Counted from the first letter of the stretch, positions 1 through 8,839 are shown. The stretch: DNA of 64,000 nucleotides from an uncultured Porphyromonadaceae bacterium (GCA_947427285.1 CANEHE010000006.1:32465-96464); one strand, 5' to 3'. The notes: generated by a model from the sequence alone, not told the origin. Program-made: numbers and translations.

Positions 1-191
1 GAAGGAAGAGGATAGGTCGCAAAACCGTCCGCACATCTCCGAGACAAGCCGCAAAAGTAGTCAATGCAATGGCTGCCTACCGCACAGACATGGAACGTCT
101 TGACGAGTTACTCGACAAAATAAAACTTTCCGGCTACGAATCTCTTACCAGATCCGAAAAGAAAGAACTACAGAAACTTTCCGACCGATAA
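1..191 (+). CDS. Rhomboid-family protein, C-terminal end (partial)
   Basis: Only the last 62 codons are inside the window; the frame is open to the left edge and stops with TAA at 189-191. The visible peptide is basic at first (RKRIGRKTVR) and then helical, with the segment ERLDELLDKIKLSGYESLTR and a charged end. This kind of tail (LDxLLDKI..SGxxSLT..EK..L) is what I know from the cytoplasmic end of Bacteroidales rhomboid intramembrane serine proteases, and in this group a rhomboid gene commonly precedes an EEP-family gene such as the next one, 33 bases downstream. The catalytic membrane part is not in the window, so the family call rests on the tail and the neighbour. Confidence 0.6.
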   Translation, partial: RKRIGRKTVRTSPRQAAKVVNAMAAYRTDMERLDELLDKIKLSGYESLTRSEKKELQKLSDR

Positions 192-224
192 AGCGGTTTT
201 CTCTCCACACAACTATCAGCAATC

Positions 225-1310
225 ATGGTTAGATTCATTCTGCGCCTCGCAGCCAAAATACTGAGTGTCGGACTATTCCTCCTCACACTTGCAGCAGCAT
301 GGGGAGGCCATATCAGTCCGCATATATGGGCCACACCATCCATTCTGGCCCTTATCCTTCCTTATCTGGGAATGACTACTGCGGCTGTAACCGTCTGTTG
401 GGGCATCGCCCGCAAGATAGTGATGACGGCACTCGGAGTGTTGACACTTGTCGCCTCGATCGGATCACTGAGTGAAGCCGTTCCGTTCGGAAGTGAAAAC
501 AAGCCGGAGGGGGGAGTTCAATTCACTCTTCTGACCTACAATATGATGCATGGCATTGATTACTCTGATCCCACATCCGGTGCTGGCACAACACTCAGAT
601 ATATACTCCATTCAGGAGCCGACATAGCCGTACTTCAGGAAATGTCCGGACTCGCTGCCTCCGAATTGCCTAACACTCCCCCTGATCTCATCGACTCGCT
701 GAAAGCGACATATCCCTACCGCCTAATTGACCGGGCCAATTATCTTTCGGTTCTTTCCAGGTTTCCCATCGGATATTCCCGCGCGACAAATCCGAAAACA
801 AGTTACGATTGTATATATACGGTCGACATACAGGGACATCGTCTGACATTGGTAAATACTCATCTGGAATCATACAGATTTTCGGACAACGAACGTGATG
901 TGGTCAGCGACATCCATTCGGTGGGCTCTGCAAAATCAAGTCTGAAACGGTTCAAAGGCTCTATACTTTCCAAAATGAAACAAAGTTTCCGCATACGTGC
1001 CGATGAAAGCCAACAACTTCGTCGTCAACTCGATTCGTTGCCGGATCCGGTGATAGTATGCGGTGACTTCAATGATGTCCCTACCTCCTGGGCATACCGT
1101 AAAATCAAAGGTGACGATTTCCGGGACGCTTTCTCCGAGACAAACTTCGGACATCGCATCACCTATCACGCCCATCGCATGTATTTCCACATTGACCAGA
1201 TGCTGTATCGAGGCGATATCCGGCCTATAAGTGTGAAGCGCATACGGGAAGGCGCGAGCGATCACTGGCCCCTCCTTGCAGAGTTTGAGTTTACAGGCAA
1301 GAGGCTTTAG
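225..1310 (+). CDS. Membrane-anchored endonuclease/exonuclease/phosphatase (EEP) family protein
   Basis: A 361-residue protein. Residues 5-80 form about three hydrophobic helices, so the enzyme domain is tethered to the inner membrane. The rest has the EEP (DNase I-like) signature in order: TYN at 104-106, QE at 138-139, NTHLES at 211-216, CGDFND at 279-284 and SDHWP at 345-349. These supply the metal-binding glutamate and the catalytic His/Asp residues of the fold. The family cleaves phosphodiester or phosphomonoester bonds in nucleic acids, lipids or sugar phosphates; the sequence does not say which. The ATG at 225 fits the first hydrophobic helix. It probably forms an operon with the rhomboid-type gene just upstream. 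Family assignment is secure, substrate unknown. Confidence 0.85.
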   Translation: MVRFILRLAAKILSVGLFLLTLAAAWGGHISPHIWATPSILALILPYLGMTTAAVTVCWGIARKIVMTALGVLTLVASIGSLSEAVPFGSENKPEGGVQFTLLTYNMMHGIDYSDPTSGAGTTLRYILHSGADIAVLQEMSGLAASELPNTPPDLIDSLKATYPYRLIDRANYLSVLSRFPIGYSRATNPKTSYDCIYTVDIQGHRLTLVNTHLESYRFSDNERDVVSDIHSVGSAKSSLKRFKGSILSKMKQSFRIRADESQQLRRQLDSLPDPVIVCGDFNDVPTSWAYRKIKGDDFRDAFSETNFGHRITYHAHRMYFHIDQMLYRGDIRPISVKRIREGASDHWPLLAEFEFTGKRL

Positions 1311-1361
1311 GTTTCAGACCATTTTTAGATTGAAAATTCAAAATTGTACAATTTCCACAAT

Positions 1362-3479
1362 ATGAAAAAAACCTTGCTAACCTGCGCGGCTGCAATCAGT
1401 CTGCTTGTCGCGCCGACGACAACAATCATGGCACAGAACGCTGACAATCCGTTCCTGAAGCCTTACGGCACCAAGTATGAGATCCCTCCGTTTGAAAAGA
1501 TCAAGACAAGTGACTTCATTCCGGCCATAAAAGCCGGTATCGAAGAGCAGAAACAGAATCTTTTCGCTATCACGGCCAACCGTGCCACTCCTGACTTTGA
1601 CAACACTATAATTCCGTTGGAGAATCTTTCTCCCATCCTTGAGCGCGTGGCCGGTGTCTTCTATCATTATGACGGTGCCATGTCAACACCGGAGTTTGCC
1701 GAAATGGCCGAGCAGGCCATCCCTCTGCTCAATGAGGCCAGCAATGCCATCAACCTCGACGATCAGCTTTTCCAGCGTATCAAACAGGTTTATGACAACC
1801 GCAACAAATTGAAACTTAATGCGGTGCAGAAGCGTCTTGTAGAAAAGTATTACAAACAGTTTGCCGAACAGGGAGCCGCCCTTCCAGCTGACAAGAAAGC
1901 TGAACTCGTCAAGGTGAACGACGAGCTTTCAAAACTCTTTATCCAATACAACAAGAATCTTCTTAACGCCACCAATTCCTTCTATATCACCGTCTATGAT
2001 AAGGCTGACCTTGCAGGCCTTCCCGAATCATCGATAGGCCAGGCAGCGGAAGAGGCAAAGAAACGTGGCCTTGACGGACTCTGGGTATTCACCCTTCACG
2101 CCCCGAGTCGTCTGCCGGTGCTCTCTTCGGCTGACAACCGCGGTCTACGCGAAGCGATGTATAAGGGTTACACCAGCCTTGCCTTCAACGGCGAGAACTC
2201 CAATATCCCTGTAATCGAAAAAATCGTGAAGCTCCGTGACAAGAAAGCAAAAATCATGGGCTTCGACAATTTCGCCCAGATGATGACATCCCGCGTAATG
2301 GCCCAGACACCAGAAAATGCTGAGAATCTTCTTCTTCAGGTGTTTGAGCCTGCCGTGGAGCGCAGCCGCGAGGAGGTTGCCGACATGCAGGCTTATGTCG
2401 ATGCCAACGGCGGTGGATTCAAGATCGCTCCGTGGGACTATTATTACTATCAGGGAAAGGTGAAGAAACAGAAATTCAACCTGGAGGAATCGGAAGTACG
2501 TCCATACTTCTCTCTTGAGAACGTTCTCAAAGGGATGTTTACCGCAGCAGAACGCCTCTGGGGAATAAAGATGGTGGAGATGCCCGACGCTCCGAAATAT
2601 ATGGACGAGGTGACTGTATACGACGTACAGGATGCCAAGACAGGCGAGCATATCGCCGTGTGGATGTGCGACTATTTCCCCCGTGCCACAAAGCGTCAGG
2701 GCGCATGGATGGAGCAGATGCAGGCCGGAGGCCTCTACGGTGACGGCACCACGAAACGCCCCATCGTCTATAACGTAGGTAACTTCACCCGTCCTACCGC
2801 CGACACTCCGGCTCTTCTTACCATAGACGAGGTGGAAACCACATTCCACGAGTTTGGACACGCGCTTCAGGCAATGCTTTCACGCGCTCCTTACAAGAGC
2901 CTTTTCGGCACCAACGTCGACCGCGACTATGTGGAGATGTGCTCCCAGATGAACGAGCACTGGGCTTTCTCTCCCGAGCTTCTCAAAACCTACGCCAAGC
3001 ACTACAAGACAGGCGAGACAATGCCCGACGATCTGATCGAGAAACTCAACGCTGCCTCAAAATTCAATCAGGGTTTTGTCACCACCGAACTTGCTGGATC
3101 CGCGCTCCTCGACCTCAATTATGGCAAGAATAATGGTGAGAACCTCGACGTAGTGGCATTTGAGAAGGAGATCGGCGACAAGATCGGCATGCCGGCAGAA
3201 ATCACATATCGTTACCGTTCCCCCTACTTCAAACATATCTTCGGCGATGACGGATATGCTTCCGGTTACTACACCTACCTCTGGGCACAGGTTCTGGAAG
3301 CCGACGCATGGGAACTTTTCGAACAGAAAGGCATCTTCGACAAAAAGACTGCTGCTTCGTTCAAGAAGAACATACTTGAGAGTGGCGACACCGAAGACCC
3401 GACCACACTCTTCGTACGCTTCCGCGGTCACAAACCCGACGCAGCCGCCCTGCTCCGCCTCCGCGGCTTCGCCAAGTAA
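1362..3479 (+). CDS. dcp: M3-family zinc peptidase, peptidyl-dipeptidase Dcp type
   Basis: A 705-residue protein when started at the ATG at 1362, which gives a clean signal peptide ending near IMAQN; a TTG six codons earlier is open but would spoil it. The zinc site HEFGH lies at 496-500 and the third ligand is the glutamate at about 525 (DYVEMCSQ), the usual M3 spacing. Length and the C-terminal motif GYASGYYTYLWAQVLEADAW match the Dcp/oligopeptidase A branch. Enzymes of this group remove dipeptides from the C-terminus of short peptides; the signal peptide puts it in the periplasm. It stands alone, transcribed after the EEP gene with a 51-base gap, and no promoter of the usual type is obvious. 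Confidence 0.92.
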   Translation: MKKTLLTCAAAISLLVAPTTTIMAQNADNPFLKPYGTKYEIPPFEKIKTSDFIPAIKAGIEEQKQNLFAITANRATPDFDNTIIPLENLSPILERVAGVFYHYDGAMSTPEFAEMAEQAIPLLNEASNAINLDDQLFQRIKQVYDNRNKLKLNAVQKRLVEKYYKQFAEQGAALPADKKAELVKVNDELSKLFIQYNKNLLNATNSFYITVYDKADLAGLPESSIGQAAEEAKKRGLDGLWVFTLHAPSRLPVLSSADNRGLREAMYKGYTSLAFNGENSNIPVIEKIVKLRDKKAKIMGFDNFAQMMTSRVMAQTPENAENLLLQVFEPAVERSREEVADMQAYVDANGGGFKIAPWDYYYYQGKVKKQKFNLEESEVRPYFSLENVLKGMFTAAERLWGIKMVEMPDAPKYMDEVTVYDVQDAKTGEHIAVWMCDYFPRATKRQGAWMEQMQAGGLYGDGTTKRPIVYNVGNFTRPTADTPALLTIDEVETTFHEFGHALQAMLSRAPYKSLFGTNVDRDYVEMCSQMNEHWAFSPELLKTYAKHYKTGETMPDDLIEKLNAASKFNQGFVTTELAGSALLDLNYGKNNGENLDVVAFEKEIGDKIGMPAEITYRYRSPYFKHIFGDDGYASGYYTYLWAQVLEADAWELFEQKGIFDKKTAASFKKNILESGDTEDPTTLFVRFRGHKPDAAALLRLRGFAK

Positions 3480-3691
3480 GGCTTTAGGTTAATAGGCATG
3501 AGGTTTTAGAAATAAAACTTGCCATCCTGCAATATAATCTTTAACTTTGTGCAGATTTGAAGTTTCAGCTTCAGATCTGCACTTTTCATTTGGAATGTAG
3601 AAATATGAATCGGAAGCGGCTTAAGTCAGACATAAGATGGGCTACGGCAATCATAGGATATTACATTTGGTTCCAGACGTTCTATAATGCC

Positions 3692-4033
3692 ATGCGCTTC
3701 CAGAGCGTGTTTCCCTATGACACGCAAGCCGGAATTCTGACTGAACTGAATCCCGGCATCGGATATTCCTTTCAATATACAGAGGAATACCTGAATGCTG
3801 ATATGCTACCGATTTCGGCAACATTACCTAAACAAACAGCTGTTTATAGCTCCGAACACCTTTTCCCATTCTTCTCAAATATGCTTCCGGAAGGGGCTGA
3901 TCGTCGGGTCATCTGCCGCAGTCTTAAAATTGATGAGAATGATTTTTTCGGATTGCTTGAAGCAATGGCCGACAAGGATTTTATAGGAGCTGTAAATATC
4001 AGGAGAATCAAGAGGTTTAACAATGATTTTTAA
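3692..4033 (+). CDS. HipA N-terminal-domain protein (HipS-like), without its kinase partner
   Basis: A 113-residue protein from the ATG at 3692. An earlier in-frame ATG at 3605 adds 29 residues that look like nothing in the family, so the later start is chosen. AGILTELNPG, then LFPFFSNMLPEG and FFGLLEAMADKDFIGAVNI, are the hallmarks of the HipA N-terminal subdomain. In many Bacteroidota this domain is a separate short gene between an XRE antitoxin gene and a HipA-like kinase gene. Neither partner is present here: upstream is the M3 peptidase and downstream, after 105 bases, the tRNA-Leu. The protein is probably the remnant of a HipBST-like toxin-antitoxin set, or a solitary antitoxin-like protein. 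The domain call is firm, the role is open. Confidence 0.75.
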   Translation: MRFQSVFPYDTQAGILTELNPGIGYSFQYTEEYLNADMLPISATLPKQTAVYSSEHLFPFFSNMLPEGADRRVICRSLKIDENDFFGLLEAMADKDFIGAVNIRRIKRFNNDF

Positions 4034-4079
4034 ACAGCCTCTGATAATAATGAGACAAGAAATTTCTGACATGAAAGAT

Positions 4080-4131
4080 AATATCCGAGGTGCCTTGGCT
4101 GTAAGCGTACATGCGTGGCATCTCGGATATT
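4080..4131. terminator. Hairpin terminator between hipS-like gene and tRNA-Leu
   Basis: Arms 4080-4094 and 4117-4131 are complementary over 15 positions with one G/T exception (AATATCCGAGGTGCC against GGCATCTCGGATATT). It lies just beyond the 3' end of the minus-strand tRNA and beyond the plus-strand gene, so it may serve both. Confidence 0.6.
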
Positions 4132-4138
4132 TATAGCT

Positions 4139-4226
4139 TGGTACAGAAAGTGGGAGTCGAACCCACACGGTCCTTCCGGGCCAAGGGATTTTAAGTCCCT
4201 CGTGTCTACCATTCCACCATTTCTGC
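4139..4226 (-). tRNA. tRNA-Leu (anticodon TAA)
   Basis: On the minus strand the molecule begins GCAGAAA and ends TTTCTGT-A-CCA, giving a 7-base acceptor stem with one G-U pair, and the CCA tail is encoded. The anticodon arm GAGGGA-CTTAAAA-TCCCTT places TAA in the loop. The long variable arm (CTTGGCCCGGAAGGACCG region) is that of a class II tRNA, and the T arm GTGGG-TTCGACT-CCCAC is complete. It reads UUA leucine codons. A good promoter lies directly upstream at 4239-4270. Confidence 0.95.
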
Positions 4227-4238
4227 GGCTTTCCGATG

Positions 4239-4270
4239 CAAAGTTAGGTCTTTTTTACCTATTTTGCAAA
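4239..4270 (-). promoter_or_regulatory. Promoter of tRNA-Leu
   Basis: On the minus strand a TTTG element (4267-4270) is followed after 20 bases by TAACTTTG (4239-4246), the primary sigma factor pattern of Bacteroidota. The tRNA begins 12 bases beyond the second element. Confidence 0.75.
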
Positions 4271-4310
4271 AGTTTTCCTGTTTTGTTGCTTGCAGGCGGT
4301 ATCAATTCAT

Positions 4311-4318
4311 TAATTTTG
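4311..4318 (+). promoter_or_regulatory. Probable -7 element for dgt
   Basis: TAATTTTG matches the TAnnTTTG -7 box and lies 16 bases before the dgt start. The upstream TTTG element is not at ideal spacing, so this is a half-site call. Confidence 0.45.
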
Positions 4319-4334
4319 TATCCATTTCAAGGCA

Positions 4335-5708
4335 ATGATTCATTCAAACGACACAATCATATCTTCGTCTCCGTCATCGTACCGTATGGATTGGGGACGG
4401 CTGATTTCGGCCAAACGGCTTGGAATGGAGGAATATCACGATCCCCGGCATCATACCCGCAGCACTTTCCAGCGCGACTATGACAGGATGGTGTTCTCAT
4501 CTCCTTTCAGGCGATTGCAGAACAAAACCCAGGTGTTTCCTCTTCCGGGAAGTATCTTTGTGCATAACAGGCTTACACACAGTCTGGAAGTGTCGTCTGT
4601 CGGTCGGTCGATGGCCAATGAGGTGAGCCGGAGTCTTCGCTCCCGTCATGCCGACTCTCCCTGGGTGGAGAAACTGATTGAACTTCCGGATATTGTAGCG
4701 ACAGCATGTCTGTGTCATGACCTCGGTAATCCTCCTTTCGGGCATTCCGGAGAGAAAACCATATCAACGTTTTTCAGCGAGGGTCAAGGCTTGGAGATCA
4801 AACCGATGCTGAACGACAGGCAGTGGGCGGACTTTATCAACTTTGAAGGCAATGCCAATTCGTTCCGTCTGCTGACCCATAGATTTGTAGGTCGCAGAGA
4901 AGGCGGCTTTGCCATGACCTACAGTACTCTTGCTTCTATCGTGAAATATCCCCACTCATCTCTGCTGGCTGGAGAGAAAGGGAAGTTCGGTTATTTCGAA
5001 TCGGAAGAGGCCACATGGCGAAAGGTGGCTTCTGAACTCGGTATTCCGGAGTTGAAGCCCGGCCTGTTTGCGCGTCATCCGCTTGTGTATCTTATGGAGG
5101 CCGCCGACGATATCTGTTATCAGATCATGGATCTGGAGGACGCGCATAAACTCCGCATTGTGGATCATGAGGAGCTTGTAGAGCTTTTTCTGGGTTTTTT
5201 CGACGATTCAAGAAAAAGACAGCTCCGGACTATGATGGAAAAACTGGATGATCCCAACGAGAGGGTGGCTTATCTTCGTTCAAGCGTCATCGGTGCGATG
5301 GTGGATGATTGTGCGCGTGCTTTTGTCGATAATGAGGAAGCCATTCTTTGCGGTGCGATGGAAGGGGAGTTGATTGAAAATATGTCGCCCGTACTTCGGG
5401 AGGCATACTATAATTGCAGTGCGAAGGCATGGGAGAAAATCTATCGGGCGCGTGAGGTGGTCGACATTGAGATTGCCGGCAATCGTATCATAACTTATCT
5501 GATGGAGTGCCTTGTGGAGGCTGTGCTGCATCCTGAAAGGAATTTCTCGCGACTTCTGCTTGAGATATTCCCAAAACAATATGATGTGCATGCTCCGACT
5601 GTCTACGGACGTGTGCAGAGTGCTCTTGATCATGTTTCGGCCATGACGGATGTCTATGCCCTCGATCTGTTCAGAAAATTGAACGGTGACAGTCTTCCGG
5701 CTGTTTAG
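4335..5708 (+). CDS. dgt: Deoxyguanosinetriphosphate triphosphohydrolase (dGTPase)
   Basis: A 457-residue HD-domain enzyme of the Dgt family. Metal ligands are visible: H82 in NRLTHSLE, the H128-D129 pair in CLCHDLGNPPFGHSGE, and the aspartates at 258-259 in LMEAADDICY. The early segment SPFRRLQNKTQVFPL is also typical of dGTPases. The enzyme splits dNTPs (preferentially dGTP) to nucleoside and tripolyphosphate in the cytoplasm, and so shapes the dNTP pool. The reading frame of the next gene opens just inside its 3' end, and both genes probably share one transcript. Confidence 0.93.
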   Translation: MIHSNDTIISSSPSSYRMDWGRLISAKRLGMEEYHDPRHHTRSTFQRDYDRMVFSSPFRRLQNKTQVFPLPGSIFVHNRLTHSLEVSSVGRSMANEVSRSLRSRHADSPWVEKLIELPDIVATACLCHDLGNPPFGHSGEKTISTFFSEGQGLEIKPMLNDRQWADFINFEGNANSFRLLTHRFVGRREGGFAMTYSTLASIVKYPHSSLLAGEKGKFGYFESEEATWRKVASELGIPELKPGLFARHPLVYLMEAADDICYQIMDLEDAHKLRIVDHEELVELFLGFFDDSRKRQLRTMMEKLDDPNERVAYLRSSVIGAMVDDCARAFVDNEEAILCGAMEGELIENMSPVLREAYYNCSAKAWEKIYRAREVVDIEIAGNRIITYLMECLVEAVLHPERNFSRLLLEIFPKQYDVHAPTVYGRVQSALDHVSAMTDVYALDLFRKLNGDSLPAV

Positions 5709-5748
5709 ACGATATCAATTCAATAATATCCTTTCAAATTCAGATAAA

Positions 5749-7005
5749 GTGAAAACAGGAACAATTCTGTGGATTCTTATGTTGCTGTCGGTGGTGACAG
5801 CAGCTGGTGCTCAGTCATTCCCGCCGAATCCCAATCTTTCTGACAGGCGCAATTATGTGTCTGATATGTCGCATACGCTGTCGGCAGGTACCGTAGCCCG
5901 CGTCAATAGTATTCTTGATGACTTCCGAAGCAATACTACGGCTGAGATTGCGGTAGCGATAGTGCCGGAAGTGGATGATATGTCGATAGAGGAATATTCC
6001 GTCCGGTTGTTTGAGGAATGGGGCCTTGGCAAGGCGGATAGGGACAACGGTGCGCTTCTTGTCATCTCTCCCGGAGTCCGTCGGGCACGGATAGAGACAG
6101 GTTATGGTATGGAAGGTGTGCTGCCGGATGCTGTCTGTTCCCGGATTATACGGGAAGTGGTTGTTCCGGCCATGAAGAGCAATAATATCGACGCTGCCGT
6201 GGAAGGAGCCGTGTCGGAGATGGTACGTGTGGCTTCTGATCCGGCTTATACCCAGGAACTTCTAAGCCGTCAGAAAGGAGCTGCTGTCAGAACACTTGAT
6301 CCTGATACGGTATGGAGCTTCGTCTGGATAGTGGCGGGGTGTGCTTTTCTGTTCGCATTGTTATGTTTTATAACGGATATTTTGCGTAACAGACGTAAAT
6401 CCAATTTCGAACGGGCCCAGAGTTGGCGCGCCCGGTTGCCTCTGTACTGGATATGTGGTATTGTGTCGCTTGGCGCGGGAATTATCTTTCCTTTGCTGGC
6501 TCTTTTTATGTATCGTATGTATCGGAGGAAACCTTTGCGATGCGATACTTGCGGAGCTAAGATGCATAAACTTTCAGAGGAGGAAGACAACCAGTTTCTG
6601 TCCGGTTCGCAGGATCTGGAGGAGAGGCTGGACACAGTGGATTATGATGTGTGGGAGTGTCCGGAATGCGGCACTGTGGAACGTTTCCCTTTTCCGAAGA
6701 AACAGAACAAATACAGCAGATGTGCCTATTGTGGCACTGTCGCCAGTCATCTTGTGTGTGACAGAATAGTGGTGCCTGCCACTACAAGGCATGCCGGACA
6801 TGGCGAAAAAACATATAAATGTGAATACTGCAATCACCAAACACGTGTTCCATACGTTATACCAAAAAGGGATGACGGTGCTCTTGTCGCGGCGGCCGCT
6901 CTTGGTGCCATCGCTGGATCCGGCAGAGGACATGGAGGAGGTGGTTTCGGCGGAGGCTTTGGTGGAGGTTCCTCTGGTGGAGGAGGTGCTTCCGGCGGAT
7001 GGTGA
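5749..7005 (+). CDS. TPM-domain (YgcG-type) membrane protein with zinc-ribbon cysteines and Gly-rich tail
   Basis: A 418-residue protein if started at GTG 5749, which gives the signal peptide VKTGTILWILMLLSVVTAAGA; the frame is open to an earlier GTG inside dgt, but that start would bury the signal. Residues about 37-160 are a TPM domain (YVSDMSHTLS, then IARIETGYGMEG-like core RRARIETGYGMEG), which would face the periplasm. Two membrane helices follow at about 190-210 and 232-254, then a cytoplasmic part with CDTCG, CPECG, CAYCG and CEYC, four CxxC pairs that should bind two zinc ions. The last 30 residues are almost only Gly, Ser and Ala, as in YgcG relatives. TPM domains have been linked to phosphatase activity and to photosystem or envelope repair; the bacterial role is unsettled. 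Confidence 0.85.
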   Translation: MKTGTILWILMLLSVVTAAGAQSFPPNPNLSDRRNYVSDMSHTLSAGTVARVNSILDDFRSNTTAEIAVAIVPEVDDMSIEEYSVRLFEEWGLGKADRDNGALLVISPGVRRARIETGYGMEGVLPDAVCSRIIREVVVPAMKSNNIDAAVEGAVSEMVRVASDPAYTQELLSRQKGAAVRTLDPDTVWSFVWIVAGCAFLFALLCFITDILRNRRKSNFERAQSWRARLPLYWICGIVSLGAGIIFPLLALFMYRMYRRKPLRCDTCGAKMHKLSEEEDNQFLSGSQDLEERLDTVDYDVWECPECGTVERFPFPKKQNKYSRCAYCGTVASHLVCDRIVVPATTRHAGHGEKTYKCEYCNHQTRVPYVIPKRDDGALVAAAALGAIAGSGRGHGGGGFGGGFGGGSSGGGGASGGW

Positions 7006-7059
7006 CTCCGGTATTATTTTTTAATAGAATAACGTAAGTAATAATATATTATAGAAATA

Positions 7060-7848
7060 ATGAAAATCAGATCATACGCATTTATTGGCGCATCGCTTTT
7101 TTTGATGTTGGCTACGGCATGCAATTCCGATAAAGCTGCCGATGACAGAAAATCGGAAAACAAGTCGCTTGAATTTGAAACGTATTCCTTTTCCCGGGTG
7201 GCAGAACAGTCGGGTGGAGAATCCGTGGATCTCCCCGGTGCCAGATATCTTCATGTGGTAGGGCAGGGAGTGCTTCCTGTGAAACTTGGTGACAATGATA
7301 TCGCACAGCTTCGAGACTCTCTCCTAAGCATGGGGCGGGTGGAGTTTCCCTCTTCCGGAGATGCCGCACCTATTATAGACAAGGATTGGAAACTTACCAA
7401 TCTTGCAGACTCTGTCCAGGCCTGCAACGAGCAATACAATTATCTCTCCATAGTTCTCAACACATCGGCCATCATAGTATGGCAGGCATACGTAGGGGAA
7501 TATAACTGCGGAGCGGCTCATGGGATGTATGCCAACATGTATCTGAACTATTCCATGCGCTCTGGCCGGATCCTTTCATTGAAAGATCTCATGAAACCTG
7601 GTTATGAGAAAGCTCTCACATCTATTCTGGTGGAGAAACTTTCCTCTATTGATTCCATTCAGGCCACACCTTCCGAGATAGGAATTCCGTCGCAGTGGTA
7701 TGTTACACCGACAGGCGTGACTTTCGTATACGGGGTATATGAGATTGCTCCATATTCCTCCGGAGAGATCGAAGTTCCGGTTTATCTTTACGAAATCGAG
7801 GAGTTGCTGACACCCGAAGGGTTATCCCTCCTTTCACCGACTGCCTGA
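7060..7848 (+). CDS. DUF3298/RsiV-like lipoprotein
   Basis: A 262-residue protein with a lipoprotein signal (LMLATACNS; cysteine at 21), so it should be anchored in the envelope. The C-terminal half carries the DUF3298 pattern: GAAHGMYANMYLNYSMRSGRILSLKDLM, followed by FVYGVYEIAPYSSGEIEVPV. This domain is shared with the extracytoplasmic part of the anti-sigma factor RsiV, which binds lysozyme; here there is no anti-sigma part, only the sensor-like domain. It follows the TPM gene by 54 bases and ends before a strong two-way terminator. The domain is clear, ligand and role are not known. Confidence 0.75.
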   Translation: MKIRSYAFIGASLFLMLATACNSDKAADDRKSENKSLEFETYSFSRVAEQSGGESVDLPGARYLHVVGQGVLPVKLGDNDIAQLRDSLLSMGRVEFPSSGDAAPIIDKDWKLTNLADSVQACNEQYNYLSIVLNTSAIIVWQAYVGEYNCGAAHGMYANMYLNYSMRSGRILSLKDLMKPGYEKALTSILVEKLSSIDSIQATPSEIGIPSQWYVTPTGVTFVYGVYEIAPYSSGEIEVPVYLYEIEELLTPEGLSLLSPTA

Positions 7849-7870
7849 CGTTTCCGTCTTACAGCATAAC

Positions 7871-7919
7871 AAACCAACACCCTGAAACCACAGCAAAACA
7901 GGTTTCAGGGTGTTGGTTT
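7871..7919. terminator. Bidirectional terminator
   Basis: A perfect 19-base inverted repeat, arms 7871-7889 and 7901-7919, with an 11-base loop. A-rich and T-rich flanks on either side let it work for both convergent neighbours, the DUF3298 lipoprotein gene and the minus-strand lipoprotein gene. Confidence 0.9.
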
Positions 7920-7937
7920 ATTGTGATAAAGTATGTA

Positions 7938-8573
7938 TTACGGAGTCACAAATGTTCCGAATTTATGTATGCAATCGGCAGGTACACTGGGAATATCAAG
8001 TTGATCCAACATGATTGTCACTTTATCAGACCCTTCCGGTAGATCGTATTTGGTCCAATAGTCATTAGGAAGAGAATAGATCTTTCCGTTCTTGTCCGCA
8101 AACATGTCCGGAAGAATGTTTCTCAATGAGAATTCGATTGTGCGGACTGAATTTCTGTCAAGTGCCGGAGATGTGATGCGTATTTTTGAGGGGCTTATCT
8201 TTGTCAGTGTAAACTCTCCCGCTACCTCCAGTTTGCCGCTTTCCGGTATCTGTCCTACTTCCTTGCCGTTTAGACGGATGCTGCTTATATCGAAAGGAGT
8301 GTTATCGATGGAGGTTACGGTGAAATCCACCTCTGTATTGGGAATAATATAGTCTCCGGAATTGTAGATTCTCGGAAAATCGTATACACTCTCCAGTTTC
8401 ACGTTTACCGGATAAAGCAGACTGCTGTTGCGAGGAATTTCTTCACCTGTCCACTCAGTGGCGGAAATCAGATTGTTCTGTTGCTTGGGTTGCTCCGGAT
8501 CATTGTCGGAACAGGCACACATAACCGCTGTCAGAACGAGTGCCGTTATGAAAGTTTTCGTGAGATACTTCAT
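7938..8573 (-). CDS. Lipoprotein of unknown function
   Basis: A 211-residue protein with a typical lipoprotein signal (ALVLTAVMCACSDN) followed by an acidic, disordered linker. I do not recognise the mature part; it looks all-beta, with alternating strands, and ends KFGTFVTP. The middle (LNGKEVGQIPESGKLEVAGEF) suggests an immunoglobulin-like or carbohydrate-binding beta sandwich, but that is only an impression. A TAACTTTG element lies 37 bases before the start. It is divergent from porT and convergent with the DUF3298 gene; it has no operon partner. Confidence 0.7.
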   Translation of the reverse strand: MKYLTKTFITALVLTAVMCACSDNDPEQPKQQNNLISATEWTGEEIPRNSSLLYPVNVKLESVYDFPRIYNSGDYIIPNTEVDFTVTSIDNTPFDISSIRLNGKEVGQIPESGKLEVAGEFTLTKISPSKIRITSPALDRNSVRTIEFSLRNILPDMFADKNGKIYSLPNDYWTKYDLPEGSDKVTIMLDQLDIPSVPADCIHKFGTFVTP

Positions 8574-8609
8574 GTGAGTGTGGTTTTAGGGTTAATGTTT
8601 TCTCAATCG

Positions 8610-8617
8610 CAAAGTTA
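8610..8617 (-). promoter_or_regulatory. -7 element for the minus-strand lipoprotein gene
   Basis: TAACTTTG on the minus strand, 37 bases before the ATG at 8573. No clear TTTG partner is found about 20 bases further up. Confidence 0.5.
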
Positions 8618-8693
8618 TAATAAAATAAATTAGGAAAAACTTTGTTTTTAAGTTTTTCAGCAACGTACAAATGCCATACTGGAAGTTCTAAGG

Positions 8694-8760
8694 AAAATCG
8701 GAGCGGAGTTGACAGTCTCTAAATATTTTCTTGTCCGAGAGGGTATATCTCTCCGATTTT
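8694..8760 (+). other. Inverted repeat upstream of porT
   Basis: Arms 8694-8703 (AAAATCGGAG) and 8751-8760 (CTCCGATTTT) are perfectly complementary and enclose about 47 bases; the right arm runs into a T tract. It looks like a leader hairpin or terminator-like structure about 80 bases before porT. No -7 box is seen in this region, so the porT promoter is not located. Confidence 0.35.
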
Positions 8761-8839
8761 TAAGAGAAAGAGACGAAATTTTTGAAAAAATAGGATGGTA
8801 TAAAGGTAATATTCGGAGTGTGGGTGCGTTACTTATGAG

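Noticed and set aside
2145..2861. A 238-codon minus-strand frame within the M3 peptidase gene
   Set aside because: Shadow frame over the zinc-peptidase coding region; no start context or recognisable domain.
4139..4226. tRNA-Leu as attachment site of a genomic island carrying the HipS-like gene
   Set aside because: No integrase gene and no repeat of the tRNA 3' end were seen within the neighbourhood.
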